A stretch of DNA of 64,000 nt, taken from assembly GCA_029990175.1 (NCBI GenBank), contig JARKIP010000011.1, forward strand, positions 4,092,001 to 4,156,000, written 5' to 3'. This DNA is from Petunia secreta (taxonomy: Eukaryota > Streptophyta > Magnoliopsida > Solanales > Solanaceae). Position 1 is the first letter of the stretch; the number at the start of each line of letters is the position of its first letter. The translations under genes were made by a program, and so were the position numbers. This document shows positions 34,100-45,700 of this stretch, one piece after another. Below the pieces are notes generated by a model. That model had not been told where the DNA came from and made no database searches. It saw only the letters and a list, made by a program, of their open reading frames with translations.

Positions 34100-34471
34100 C
34101 CGGCGCGGGGCTCTCATCGTCTACCAAGAGATATATGCCATAATGATCCTTCACCGGCTCAGGACTCTCATCGATTACCGGGAAGTATATGCAATGATGA
34201 CTTTTCACCGGCTCGGGACTCTCATCGATTACCGAGAAGTATATGCAATGATGACCCTTCACCGGCTCGGGACTCTCATCGATTACCGGAAAGTATATGC
34301 AATAATGACCCTTCATCAGTGCGGGACTCTCATCGCCAACCGGGAAGTATATGCAATAATGACCCTTCACCGGTGCGGGACTCTCATCGCCAACCGGGAA
34401 GTATATGCAATAATTACCCTTCAGCGGTGCGGGACTCTCATCGCCAACTGAAAAGTATATACAATGCTCAA
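34100..34471. repeat. 54-bp tandem repeat, 7 units
   Basis: Units start at 34100, 34154, 34208, 34262, 34316, 34370 and 34424 (the last is partial). Each holds GGACTCTCATCG and AAGTATATGCAAT. Since 54 is a multiple of 3 and stops are absent, both strands show an open 18-residue repeat (minus: YFPVGDESPAPVKGHY). No start context or family supports a protein. Confidence 0.92.
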
Positions 34472-35204
34472 AACCAGAGTGCAATGCTCATATGCTCAAT
34501 GCCATACCAACAACAGGGCATAACCTATAATATACAATGTAAACTCAAAGCTAAGGCGTAATGAGTAGGCCTATCAGCAGCTACGCACGTAAGGAACACG
34601 TGGTAGATTATCCACGAGGTTAGGTGCCTCCAAAGAAATTGATATAAACACTTACCTTGTTACAAAGTTAGCACAACCACTCAATAACTGCTTTGTCCTT
34701 TGGTTTCATTGCCAAACGATCCCACACTATTCAACAAGCAGAAAAAATATCAAATTAGGCTAAAGGCTTCATTCCTCACATCTAAGGGCAATCCAGGTAG
34801 GAACCTGATACCCTATTCACATACACAATATGTACCAAACCCCAAATAAATTATATTTATATGTTGCCCATAATTCACTGAGTACGAATATATAATCAAT
34901 TTCATTATCGAGGTCCAATTGACCCTTTAAACCATCAGTTAAACTTATTAAAACGATGTATAATATTCCAAGTTTTACCGTTAAGACATATTCAAACACA
35001 CGTAATAAACTCAAATAATGCATTAACATCATTAACTGAATATTTCGGGGTAAAAATTCTATCTTTTTCCGGCTCTTTTTTCATTTTCTGGAATTTTTTC
35101 TCTCGTTGCTTCTCAGCTTTCCGCTTTCGTTTTGTTTCTGCTTCATTTTCTTTTTCTCGTTGTTTCCCGTGTCTTTTCATCATTCTGATCAAATCATTCT
35201 TAGC

Positions 35205-35214
35205 TTATATATAT
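35205..35214 (-). promoter_or_regulatory. TATA-like box in Tekay-2 3' LTR
   Basis: The minus strand reads ATATATATAA in GGATATATATAAGC. It is conserved at 42158-42167 in the other LTR, so it is probably the LTR promoter. Confidence 0.4.
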
Positions 35215-35956
35215 CCACGGCCCACTTTTGCTTTTCTCTTTTTTTTTTTCGTTTTCTTTCTTTCTTTTTCCTTTTATTTTATTTTCGTGATGAAAATTTA
35301 AACGGAATCCAACGATATTCGAAATAATTCCAACTTTTGCATAGAAGTTATAAAAAATATATGTAACATACTCGCGAAGGCGGATCTCAAATCGGACTCC
35401 CGAAACTCAATATACAAATTAAATGGAAAAAGATCAAATTATTTAACTTTCGGCATTTTAGCGGAAACTAGCCGAACAACATCGAAATATAGATGATGGA
35501 ACAAAGAAATATATTGGTACTTCCAATGATCGGGAAATCAAAAATACAAAAAACATTGCTATATTTCCAACACTCCGGATAGGCGGAAGGATCTATGTCC
35601 ATCCCCAACTTCCTTTCAATCCACATCGGAAAATTTAGGCTTTCTTATGCTATGGGTAAGGAATCAAAGGCAACGAGCCAAAGCCAGTTGTTTGGGATAG
35701 GAGTTGCTGGTCTAAGAAAACTGGAATTGCGCTTTCAGATTTCGAATCGGAGCTCATTCGCCAAAATCGAGCTCGAAAATCTCTTTTTAATATTTATCGA
35801 CAATAAAAACTGAAACCTTCTTCCGATGCCTACCAAACGAGGTTTGATTTAGCTCAAATTTTACAGATAAGTCCCAATGGACCTACAAAAATTTTAAAAT
35901 TATTATCACGCCAATCGGAGTCCTAACTTCCGAAACGACTAACCGAGGTCGTTTCA

Positions 35957-35970
35957 TTCTCCTCCACTTA
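35957..35970 (-). other. Tekay-2 polypurine tract
   Basis: The minus strand reads TAAGTGGAGGAGAA directly before the LTR start. It resembles the tract of Tekay-1 (AGTGGGGGAGAA). Confidence 0.75.
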
Positions 35971-36839
35971 AACTCTCGTTCGTCCTTGAATGAGCTTAAG
36001 TCTAAAGCAAGATTCACGCAGATAGCAAGAGAACTTACATGACCTTCATAAGCTACTCCACAGGCATTATCTTCTGATTACATGATCAGACTTATAACAC
36101 GAACACCGAACTCTTGGAATAAAACGTATCTGGATAATATGATGACACCATTGCCCAGCTTATTCTGACTAAGCTGATCCTTCCTCGATCACGAGAGAAG
36201 ATATTTACATTTCCGAAGCAGAGATATACGAAACTCTGGATGGACTAACATGATTCAGCCGATAATCACCTTTTCGATATATCTTTTGATATAAAGCAGG
36301 TCGATGAAACTAAGAATTAGCTTACGCTTGATGCAATAGGGGAAGCTTTTGAAGTATCTTGTCACTACACACTATAGAAGATTTGATGCAAGCTATATTA
36401 TTTTTTACGAATGCACTATGCAACATCTCAGTTGATGTTAGTGCTATTCCGCAAGCTCCTTGTGAGAATGTAGTTACTCATATCCTAATGTATGTCAAAT
36501 GTTCATCTGAACAGGGCCTATCATATAAGGATAAGGATCATATAAATACTACTGGATAATATGATGCAGACCAGGAATGATCTTCAGACTGAACATCTAC
36601 TTCAGGGTATTATCTTTGAATTGGAAATATTATGACTTAAAAAAGTGAAAATAAAAGAGACATGTAGTTGAACCATGAGCTGAGGCAGAATACCAGCAAC
36701 AAAGTTGATTACATGAGCACTTATAACGCTAAAGTAACTTCTCAAAGAGTTGAGGTGCGAAAGAGATATACATACCAATGATGGATTGTCGACAAGCTGC
36801 ACTAGACCTTTAACTCTAAATTTCCATGAAGTAAAATAA
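35971..36839. other. Unassigned Tekay-2 interior
   Basis: AT-rich DNA with no coding block I can recognise on either strand. It is probably decayed 3' untranslated or pol sequence. Confidence 0.5.
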
Positions 36840-37143
36840 CGTCAGTATGAGGATCCAGTTCTAGTTGAATACAGACAGATAACCAGAAGAAAATCGGAGT
36901 ATCCATACAGGGTTACTACTGACGGTGTTCTCATGTATAAAGATAGACTTTGTGTTCCTGATGTTGAATATTTACGTGGATAGATTATGATAGAGGTACA
37001 TTATTCCAAATACACTGTTCATCCAGGTTCGATTAAGATGTACCATGATCTTAAGCAGATTTATTGGTGGGACGGAGTGAAGTGTGACTTAGCAGAATTT
37101 GTGGCGCAGTGTTCTAATTGCCAGCAAGTTAAAGTCGTGTCAT
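36840..37143 (+). pseudogene. Chromovirus integrase finger fragment, + strand
   Basis: The + strand gives the RNase H-integrase linker (YRVTTDGVLMYKDRLCVPDV), a TAG at 36981-36983, then the HHCC finger: HYSKYTVHPGSIKMYHDLKQ and CSNCQQVK near 37115-37138. It is the same domain as 14758-14886 in Tekay-1 but clearly divergent. It lies opposite to the Tekay-2 LTRs and stops right after the finger. It is therefore a piece of another element, not part of Tekay-2's own pol. Confidence 0.8.
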
Positions 37144-37269
37144 CTTTCCAGACTTTATACTTTCAACCGATAGGTACATATATATGATCAGGTTAACAGC
37201 TTATCTCTATCATTAATAGATTATTAGCGGGTTTAGCAATGATCGACACTCATTGTAGGTTTCTGTCGT

Positions 37270-37308
37270 GGCCCTAGGTTGGGTCGTGACAAAAGTGGTA
37301 TCAACGCC
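37270..37308 (+). other. LTR end and primer-site relic, + strand
   Basis: GGGTCGTGACA (37281-37291), an LTR end as in Tekay-1, is followed by AAAGTGGTATCAACGCC, a damaged tRNA-Met primer site. With the integrase fragment just before, this marks a second + strand element remnant. Confidence 0.65.
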
Positions 37309-38620
37309 TTAAAGATTTAGTATTACCATTCAATATTTGGAGGAAGACTCCTCCACTTAAAGCACAAACTCATGCAGCTATTTGAATAGGAATAACCATC
37401 CTCGCACAGTCTACTGGACTAAAGAAGTTTTAGCTAAAAGCTGAACATAGACATACCTTAGCTACCAACTACCCTTTTGAGTTGCTAAACAGCTTCAACT
37501 CTTGAGTTCACAACTCCATACCTTTGCCGTAAACACCACCGCCTGATAGATGGTACTTCTATTACCCTTAGAAGCCTTGAAAAATAATAATATGCTTATC
37601 CGGCTACAATAACACGTACTCTGGCTCAACACAGGGGACATTACAAGCGGCTACCAACCGCCCAAGCTCACTAGTGCCGGACGAAAAAGAAATGGAAATG
37701 GACTGAGGATAGAAATAATTAGAGCTTCAGGAAGCATATATTCTTAGACTATTTCCGAGTCAGGCTAACCAAAGAATCGCAATTGAAGAAATAGACATTA
37801 AATGAGCTCTATGGAGCAACATCCACATCAATTTAACCTTCCAATAAGAAGAAAACTCTGACAATTTACCAGAAAACCCTTTTATAATCTAGATAAGCTT
37901 ATGAGATAACATGACTTTACTAGCGTTTAGAACCAAGAGGAGATACGTAGATCGAGTATTAATTACTAGCCACTTTACACCGGAAGAAACAATGACACTC
38001 TCTTATGGTGATGAACTAGAATCCCATCATCCAACCAACACAGAATTCTGAAAAAAAAAGAGGTAATCTAATTTGATATAATAATAGAAGGTTGCACAAC
38101 AAGATGCCAAGCAGAAAATACCGATTCTCATTGTCAAATCTCTTATATTTAGACCAAAAAAATTAGTAGGGTCTCACAAATGCCAAGAATAAATCATATC
38201 AGAAGCTCGCCCCTCTACCGCAATCGATTTTTAATAGAAACGCCATCCCAGGAAACTATGGAAATATGATAAGACAATCATTTCCAAATCGATCGGAAAA
38301 ATCAAAGCTTACACATATATACGTGAGCTAGAAATACTTGGGTGTACTACATCGGATATCTCAGTATCCTGCCAGACTGCCAGTTCATTGAACTGCCCCT
38401 GCAGCTGAGTTGAGCCACTACCCTGACAATCACTTTCTGAAGAACCACTGCCACCACACTCTCAACCTCTACTGGATGGTGGAGTTTCTTTTACGGATTG
38501 AGATCTAAATGAAATTCCCTGCGACTGCGCAGATGCCTGATAACGAAAAAAAGACAACTGCCTACTTGCCGGACTAAGGGAGAACTCCAACAAAAATGAC
38601 AGGCTCACGACAATGATAAC
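37309..38620. other. Unassigned stretch
   Basis: No coding block recognised. GGAGGAAGACTCCTCC at 37345-37360 is a short palindrome. The rest is low-complexity A-rich or unique sequence, probably decayed element DNA. Confidence 0.45.
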
Positions 38621-39290
38621 ACCTTTTCAGTGAAAATGGAAGCTGGACAGGTTGTTGATAGCTATAAAGAGAAAAACTAGGTCTGATCTTGATGAACTAC
38701 TGGCGCACTTTAAGAATCACGTGACACAAGCTGAGATAACCTGGAAGGTGACCTCCCAAAATAATTAGAACTCTTACCTCCAAATGAGGTACCATGGTTG
38801 CCCACCAGGGCCACGGGATCTCTTGCTCTCCCGCTCTAACTTATGGTATGCCTAATACCTCTGAGAAATATCAATAACAACATCAAATGAAGTCCCAACC
38901 TCGATTTCTCGAGCCCTCTGGGATCTCAAGGAAGGAGAAATGTCACTAATAAATCTTTGAATCTCTCGAAAGGCTCATGGACTAGTTCTAATGCATATTC
39001 AACTATTCTATAGAATTTAATCTCATATTCTGAAGTACCAACAGGCTAACCGACAGGCTACCCTGTCCAATCCACTCAAACTGGCAACACTTTATACCTC
39101 GCTCGCTACTCGAAAGGAACTTTTCCCCGAATCTAGAAGAAAGATCGAACTAAGTTAGCTAATAAGAGAGCGGCCCACCAGTTCAAGGCTGGACCCTGAA
39201 ACTGGAAAGAAGAATAATCAACACCATACCACTCGATATAATCAAAAGCCTGAAAGAAACGCTGGTATCATTTTATTTTTTTAAAAAAAT
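38621..39290 (-). pseudogene. Tekay-2 gag remains
   Basis: Minus-strand frames give broken chromovirus Gag pieces: DYSSFQFQGPALNWWAALL near 39170-39240, then GKVPFE and a VLPVxVDW-like stretch near 39070-39130. EIEVGTSFDVVIDISQR with a basic tail lies near 38860-38920. Several stops and frameshifts intervene and no zinc knuckle is found. The match is by pattern, so the family is only approximate. Confidence 0.6.
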
Positions 39291-39950
39291 CACGAGTTTT
39301 ATCTGATGCATTGCTTAAGAATATCGGAAGGTTCAACCGCGTAAATTAATGCAACCTCTTCGGACACTCGGACCGAGCCATTACTCAGGCTAACTAACCA
39401 GCCAGGATAACTAGGGCACAACACATGTTGTCTCCGGAACATAATTCACTGGGGTAATATTAGGAACTGGAACTTGAACAAGAACTCTCTAAGTCTGCAC
39501 ATATGCATCTGTGGCAACCTGATAAGCTGCCTAGCGAATAATAGGTTGTTGTGGTATCTGCGTTGCCAAGATTCTCGTAAAAGCATCGTAGAGAGCCCAG
39601 GGAACCACAAGGCCCTGCTCCGTTACCCATCGTGAGCTCGTACAACTGGGACCTCCGTAACTAGGTCGTCAGCACGATAACAAAAACTCTCGGGCTTCAT
39701 CAGTACTAGCCCCACGTTAGACTACTTCGTCTTGAACTCATACCGTTTGCTGATTTGTCGCACGAGGGTTCAGAATTACCATGAAGGAATACACAAAAAT
39801 ACTTTTGCATCCTAGACCGACGCACGATCAGGAAAGAAGGAAGTGAAACTTCCTAAATGCCATCATAGCCCCTCGTAGATAAGTACGGACGTCTACATAC
39901 CTATCAGCGAGACTCTACTAGACACTGTCTTAGTCTGGATAGACTCTAAA
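39291..39950 (-). other. Tekay-2 leader and gag N-terminal region
   Basis: The space between primer site and gag core. Minus-strand frames are Pro/Ala/Gln-rich in places, as a gag N-terminus would be, but no frame is clean. Short ORFs here are not supported. Confidence 0.45.
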
Positions 39951-39966
39951 CCGGGCTCTGATACCA
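39951..39966 (-). other. Tekay-2 primer-binding site
   Basis: The minus strand reads TGGTATCAGAGCCCGG, a tRNA-Met site, 2 bases from the LTR end at 39969. Confidence 0.85.
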
Positions 39967-40620
39967 ACTGACACGACCCGAAATCCGGTTAGGCCGTGCG
40001 GGCACCCGACATCCTCCCCTAGACCTGTCGGACGAACCCTTACCAACTAAATCAGGAAAATAAATATTATTCAAATCATAAATTGGAACAAGGCTTAGAA
40101 AAAGAAGCACACACATACTGATACCTCTAAGCTGTACAAAAGAAATTACAGCTGATTACCCAACATACTAGGTTTAGGGCTATCCAGACTAGACATCTAA
40201 GAGTACAGAAGAAGATAAATACCTCCTGAAGGGAGCAAAATGCAACTGAAATAGTAAACATAAAGTTAGTGGCCATCCGGAATAAAAGCTGGCTCACTCT
40301 GACAGCTGAAGTCGTCTTCGCTCCTTCACAATGTGGCGAACTCAATCCTGGAGCGAACCTGCCGAAACGAAGTACATAGACAAAAAAAAAACAACAAACA
40401 AGAGTGAGTCAAAAGGACTCAATAAGTGGGGCAGACTAGCCACCTCAAAGAATAGGATAGCTAGCCAGGGAGAAAAGAACATTTAAATTATAAAATGGCA
40501 GAACCAGATAATAACTAGATATACGTATGGAATGACAAACTCATTAACAACCAGGAACGTAAGATAATCCGAACATATAGGTAACCCGAACATATTAACA
40601 ATCAGAAATACATCCTATTT

Positions 40621-40743
40621 CGGTGTGCAACCCGATCTATATATTCATCCTGTTGCGGCGTGCAACCCGATTCATATATTCATATTGTCGCGGCGTGCAA
40701 CCCAATCTATATATTTATACTGTGGCGGCGTGTAACCCCATCC
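40621..40743. repeat. 35-bp tandem repeat, 3.5 units
   Basis: Exact 35-bp period at 40621, 40656, 40691 and 40726 (partial), with core CGGCGTGCAACCC. It lies in the part of the LTR missing from the left copy. Confidence 0.9.
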
Positions 40744-40922
40744 CCGCAACCCAGAATACGAGCCGTAAATATATATAGGCAAACTGAGATATGTCCACGA
40801 CATAGTGTACATACCGCATACATAAAACACAACATAATACACACAATAGTCAGTATGCGGTGCAATGAGATAGGATGAATGTGGTACAATGCAATGCAGT
40901 CGTATATGTCTGATACCTATCT

Positions 40923-41404
40923 CCGGCGCGGGACTCTCATCGTCTACCAGGAGATATATGCAATAATGATCCTTCACCGGCTCGAGACTCTCATCGATTA
41001 CCGGGAAGTATAAGCAATGATGACCCTTAACCGGCTCGAGACTCTCATCGATTACCGGAAAGTATATGCAATGATGACCCTTCACCGGCTCGGGACTCTC
41101 ATCGATTACCGGGAAGTATATGCAATAATGACCCTTCACCGGTGTGGGACTCTCCTCGCCAGCCGGGAAGTATATAAAATAATGACCCTTCACCGGCGCG
41201 GGACTCTCATCGCCAACCAGGAAGTATATGCAATAATGACCCTTCACCGGTGCGGGACTCTCATCGCCAACCGGGAAGTATATGCAAGAATGACCCTTCA
41301 CCAGTGCGGGACTCTCATCGCCAACCGGAAAGTATATGCAATAATGACCCTTCACCGGTGCGGGACTCTCATCGCCAACCGAAAAGTATATACAATACTC
41401 AAAC
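40923..41404. repeat. 54-bp tandem repeat, 9 units
   Basis: Units start at 40923, 40977, 41031, 41085, 41139, 41193, 41247, 41301 and 41355 (partial). It is the same unit as at 34100-34471 with two more copies. It makes a 259-codon open frame on the minus strand (41451-40672) that is only the repeat and its flanks. Confidence 0.93.
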
Positions 41405-42157
41405 AAGAGTGCAATGCTCATATGCTCAATGCAATACCAACAACAGGGCATAACCTATAATATCCAATGTAAACTCAAAGCTAAGGCGTAATGAGTACGC
41501 CTATCGGCAGCTATACACATAAGGAACACGTGGTAGATTATCTACTTGGCCAGGTGCCTCTAAAGAAATTGATATAAACACTTACCTTGTTACAAAGTTA
41601 GCACAACTACTCAATAACCATTTTGTCCTTTGGTTTCATTGCCAAACGATCCCACTCTATTCAATAAGCAGAAAAATATATCAAATTAGGCTAAAGGTTT
41701 CATTCCTAACATCTTAGGGCAATCTAGGTAGGAACCTGATACCCTATTCGCATACACAATATGTAGGCTAGACCTATGTACAGGGTTTAAGTTCACATAA
41801 TCAAACCCCAAATAAATTACATTTATATGTTTCCCATAACTCAATGAGTACGAATATATAATCAATTTCATTATCGGGGTTAATTCATTAGTTGAACTTA
41901 TTAAAACGATGTATAATATTTCAAGTTTTACCGTTAAAACATATTCAATCACACGTAATAAACTCAAATAATGCATTAACATCATTACCCGAATGTTTTG
42001 GGGTAAAAATTCTATCTTTTTCCAGCTCCTTTTTCATTTTCTGGTATTTTTTCTCTCGTTGTTTCTCAGCTTTCCGCTTTCGTTTTGTTTCTGCTTCGTT
42101 TTCTTTTTATCGTTGTTTCTCGTATCTTTTCATCATTCTTATCAAATCATTCCTAGC

Positions 42158-42167
42158 TTATATATAT
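42158..42167 (-). promoter_or_regulatory. TATA-like box in Tekay-2 5' LTR
   Basis: Minus strand ATATATATAA, the partner of the box at 35205-35214. Confidence 0.4.
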
Positions 42168-42713
42168 CCACCGCCCACTTTTGCTTTTTTTTTTTTTCGT
42201 TTTCTTTCTTTCATTTTCCTTTTATTTCATTTTCGCGATGAAAATTAAAGCGGAATCCTACAATATTCGAAATAATTCCAAATTTTGCATATAAGTTATA
42301 AAAAAATATATGTAACATACTCACGAAGACAGATCTCAAATCGGACTCCCGAAACTCAATATGCAAATTAAATGGAAAAAGATCAAATTATTTAACTTTC
42401 GGCATTTTAGCGGAAACTAGCCGAAAAACAACGAAATTCACTTTCTAAAAATCATAAAAGTCACAAATAATCATACGAACCTAACGGCGCTTTCGGATTT
42501 CGAATCGGAGCTCATTCGCCAAAACCGAGCTCGAAAATCTCTTTTTAATATTTATCGACAATAAAAACTGAAACCTTCTTCCGATGCCTACCAAACGAGG
42601 TCTGATTTAGCTTAAATTTTACATATAAGTCCTAATGGACCTAACGAAAATTTTAAAATTATCGGCACGCCAATCGGAGTCCTAACTTCTGAAACGACTA
42701 GCCGAGGTCGTTT

Positions 42714-42735
42714 AATATATATATATATATATATA
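42714..42735. repeat. (TA)n microsatellite
   Basis: About ten TA units at the border between the Tekay-2 LTR and the next element region. Confidence 0.9.
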
Positions 42736-45700
42736 GAGGCTATTTTAAAAATTTGGGAGACACAAAGTACATAAATGTAGACAAAGGCTTTCACACATAG
42801 ATATATACATATATAGGCATGCAATAACATGTTAGGCGGTACGAAGAATTTTCTAGAAAATATATTTTGTAGTGTGTAATTGACTCCTAAACTTATACTC
42901 CCCCATACACTATTAGATTACTGTATAGGAGATGTAAGTTTTGAAAAATGGGTTTTAACACATAAAATAGGTCAGATTTAAAAGGCAGGAGTTGGTCCTG
43001 TACTGTAAATACAAAGAGGGGCGGTTTTAGTTTTGCAATATCACTTATACTTAAGTTTCATGCAATATCACTGTTTTAAAGAGTATGATGCATTCAAACA
43101 ATGTGCGGGTTGAGAAAGGCTCCTGAATAGCCAACAGGAACAATGGACACCATTATAAATATAGGCGGGGGGGTCCCAACAAATAAACACACACAGGGGA
43201 GTATCTTGACTACCACATAAGTAAGAAAAGGTCTTTTATACACCAAAGCAAGCTAGCTGGCTCTAAGCCAGCACTCAAACCATGGAAGTTTCATCCCTGC
43301 ACAAAATCAGTCAGTAGCATAAGGTATTTTTTACCCCTTTTCACAAAGCGCTGCTTTCCTGTAACTAAAAGATAAGGGGAACGGTCTTCAGACTATCCCA
43401 ATAAAACCTGCAAGCAAGGTTAGGTGGCCAAAAGAGAGGCCTAGGCAGTAACATACATTCACAGAACCAGGTATCATATTTTACATGCTTATGGGATAGG
43501 GAGAGACTGACTATCTTTGATAACTACAAACAAAACAGAGTAATAGTAGTGATGGTGCAGCAAACTAGAGGCCTTTCACACCTTGTGTCAAGGCTTCTTT
43601 TTTCAGTAGTCAAGCTAAAAGAGGGCAGTGGGAACTTTCAGAGTGATTAGGCGAAAAAAAAAATATATTTTTAGCCGTGTGTGTGTTTGCTCAATGTGTT
43701 TCCGTGTGTATATTGTGTATTATGTATTTCAGTGTCTTAATGTGAAGAGTAGAACTAGTTTAAATTGGTGTAAGGGGTAGGGTTTTAATTCAAATGGGTA
43801 AAACAAACGTGGTAAGAAAATATTGTTTTCCAGAATTAAGAAGGACACCCTTACGTGCTCTTTCCAAATATAGATCAATCAGATTGCTAAAACTTTCCAA
43901 ATATAGATCAATCAGAGTCCTAAAATTAAGGCAAAAAAGATCCTAGATAAGTATGATTCACTCCCCTTAGGCATAATAAAGTCCAAGTTCGAAAGATCAG
44001 TATATAAGCATGTCTTAGAGTATTTTAGGTTTGAAATCCTTGATTGTTCTAACAGATTCCAATCAAAACTTTAATTGATACTATATCAATTTTCCAAAAC
44101 AGATTTCTATTCAAACCTCAATCAAAGTGTTCAATTTGAACAAATCAAGATCCTTGTGACCATGTGAATCAATCACTATTCAATTTTCAGTTTAAACAAG
44201 TTACATGATCATGTATTTTATCAAAATAAGAGGCTAAATACACTGTAATACAAGGATGAGCGCACAGTCAGGGATGTTAAAGCCTAACCTAATAAAGGTG
44301 ACATGAAACACAAGCTACAAAGGTATCAAATCCAGGCATACAAACAGTTCACGACAATGTTCGACTTTAATCAGTGAATTAAAATAGGAATTATTAATCA
44401 AGTGATCTTTCATTTTAACTAATTAACGAATGACAAACAAACATGCTAATGCACAGAAAAACTAGGAAAATTTAGGCTTATATGTCACATAGGTTCAAGA
44501 ACAATAAAAGCGCAAGGGTTACCTATTTTGTCATTAGGTCGAACCGGTTCCAACACGTTTTAGCCAAGGATTTCCCTTTTTTGGACTTAATTTTCCTTCT
44601 AAAATGTGTAAGGGTCCTCATCTTAATGTCTCTCAAAATGGCATCTTGGTTTTCAGGTGACAGTGATGGAAGTTGACGAGGGGTTGGATCTTTAACTTCA
44701 TCATTTGGAGAAATCGTTGTAGGGGTTTTGTTGCGGATAATGAAATGAGTAAGAGGGTATAAGTTTCACGATTTTTAGTGGCCGGAGGTGGCTAGAATTG
44801 GCTTTGACAGTAGCGAGTTAGGGTTTTAGTTTGAGAGAGTAAGGGAGAGATAGAGCGGCGATGAGGAGGGGTGGGCACTAAATCGAAAAAATCACAGTAC
44901 CAAACTAAACCAAACTAATTCAGAACTTCGTGTTCGGTACTTCAGTTTTTCAGTTCGGGTTCAGTCTAGGAAATTTTAAAACTTCGGTCTGTGGTTTCGG
45001 GTATTCCAGAACTTTGGGTACCAAAGAACCGAAAAACACGAAGTTTTTTTTTATTTTATATAAATCAGAAACTTCAGATAATCATTGCTACTCAATACTA
45101 GCACCTAGTCCAAAAAGTAATACATCTTCCAATTACCAACCTTAGCATGTATGCCCATCACCAATCTGTCATGCGTCTATACCTAGAGTAGGACTGATAC
45201 ACAACAATATAATACCCCTCTTATTCAAACAAGCAAAGGCATGATATTGCTAGGTCAGTAGGTCCATCTAAGCAATTATTGTAAGACTGTAGGGATCTGA
45301 GACATATCAGACTAATTCGTAAAAAGATGAAAACATCACCTTAGTTTAGGTTGTCGTGAGGCTTCAGGTGTCCCGTCCACTGCTGTCTCATTTGGTTCTA
45401 GCGGAGTAGTCCATGATTTACAAATTCAGCAGGGTTGTTTTGATTTGAGGTCACTTGACCATCATGTGTGGGGGTACATGTATTAACTGATGAGTTGCTT
45501 ACTTCCGAATGACCTACACTTTTTTCCATGCCACGCGGTGCTGGCTGTCCAAAAGTCCAATATTTAAGCTTTATAAATTTTCTTGTTCGGCCTTTTTTTT
45601 TTGGGCTATAAACTTTGGTTTAAACTGAACAACCGATGTACCAAATCAAATACCGAACTACAAAATCGAACCGAACCGAACGAAAGTACAAAAATTATGG

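Larger units (their letters stand above)
33944..35956 (-). repeat. Tekay-2 3' LTR, truncated
   Basis: The minus strand begins TGAAACGACCTCGG at 35956, right after the polypurine tract. It is similar to 40765-42713. The part matching 39969-40764 is absent at the array border. The segment from about 35485 to 35733 differs wholly from the right LTR. Confidence 0.8.
33944..42713 (-). mobile_element. Tekay-2: decayed Tekay-related element, minus strand
   Basis: Two related LTR-like blocks (33944-35956 and 39969-42713) flank about 4 kb. Minus-strand order is LTR, primer site at 39966-39951, gag remains, unknown DNA, polypurine tract 35970-35957, LTR. Part of U3 matches Tekay-1 on the opposite strand (near 42480-42540 versus 16530-16620), so they are relatives. 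The left LTR lacks about 800 bp at its far end and carries a replaced segment. No RT was recognised. Confidence 0.75.
39969..42713 (-). repeat. Tekay-2 5' LTR
   Basis: About 2.75 kb. The minus strand ends GGGTCGTGTCA at 39969. The start at 42713 lacks the terminal TG and abuts a TA microsatellite. It contains 35-bp and 54-bp tandem repeats, a TATA-like box (42158-42167) and a long pyrimidine tract (42030-42230 on the + strand). Confidence 0.82.

Noticed and set aside
34100..41404. 54-bp repeats as a CRISPR-like array or as a gene for a repeat protein
   Set aside because: Units abut without unique spacers, they sit inside LTRs of a plant retroelement, and openness on both strands follows from a 54-bp period without stops.
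35106..42248. Phe/Ser-rich ORFs at 35106-35327 and 41892-42248 as membrane proteins
   Set aside because: They come from pyrimidine-rich LTR tracts and are present in both Tekay-2 LTRs at the same place.
42714..42735. (TA)n as an origin or promoter
   Set aside because: A plain microsatellite at an LTR border, with no supporting elements.
45000..45145. Short ORF near 44930-45145 as a gene
   Set aside because: Its phenylalanine/glycine pattern is the translated MITE arm repeat; no start context or homology.
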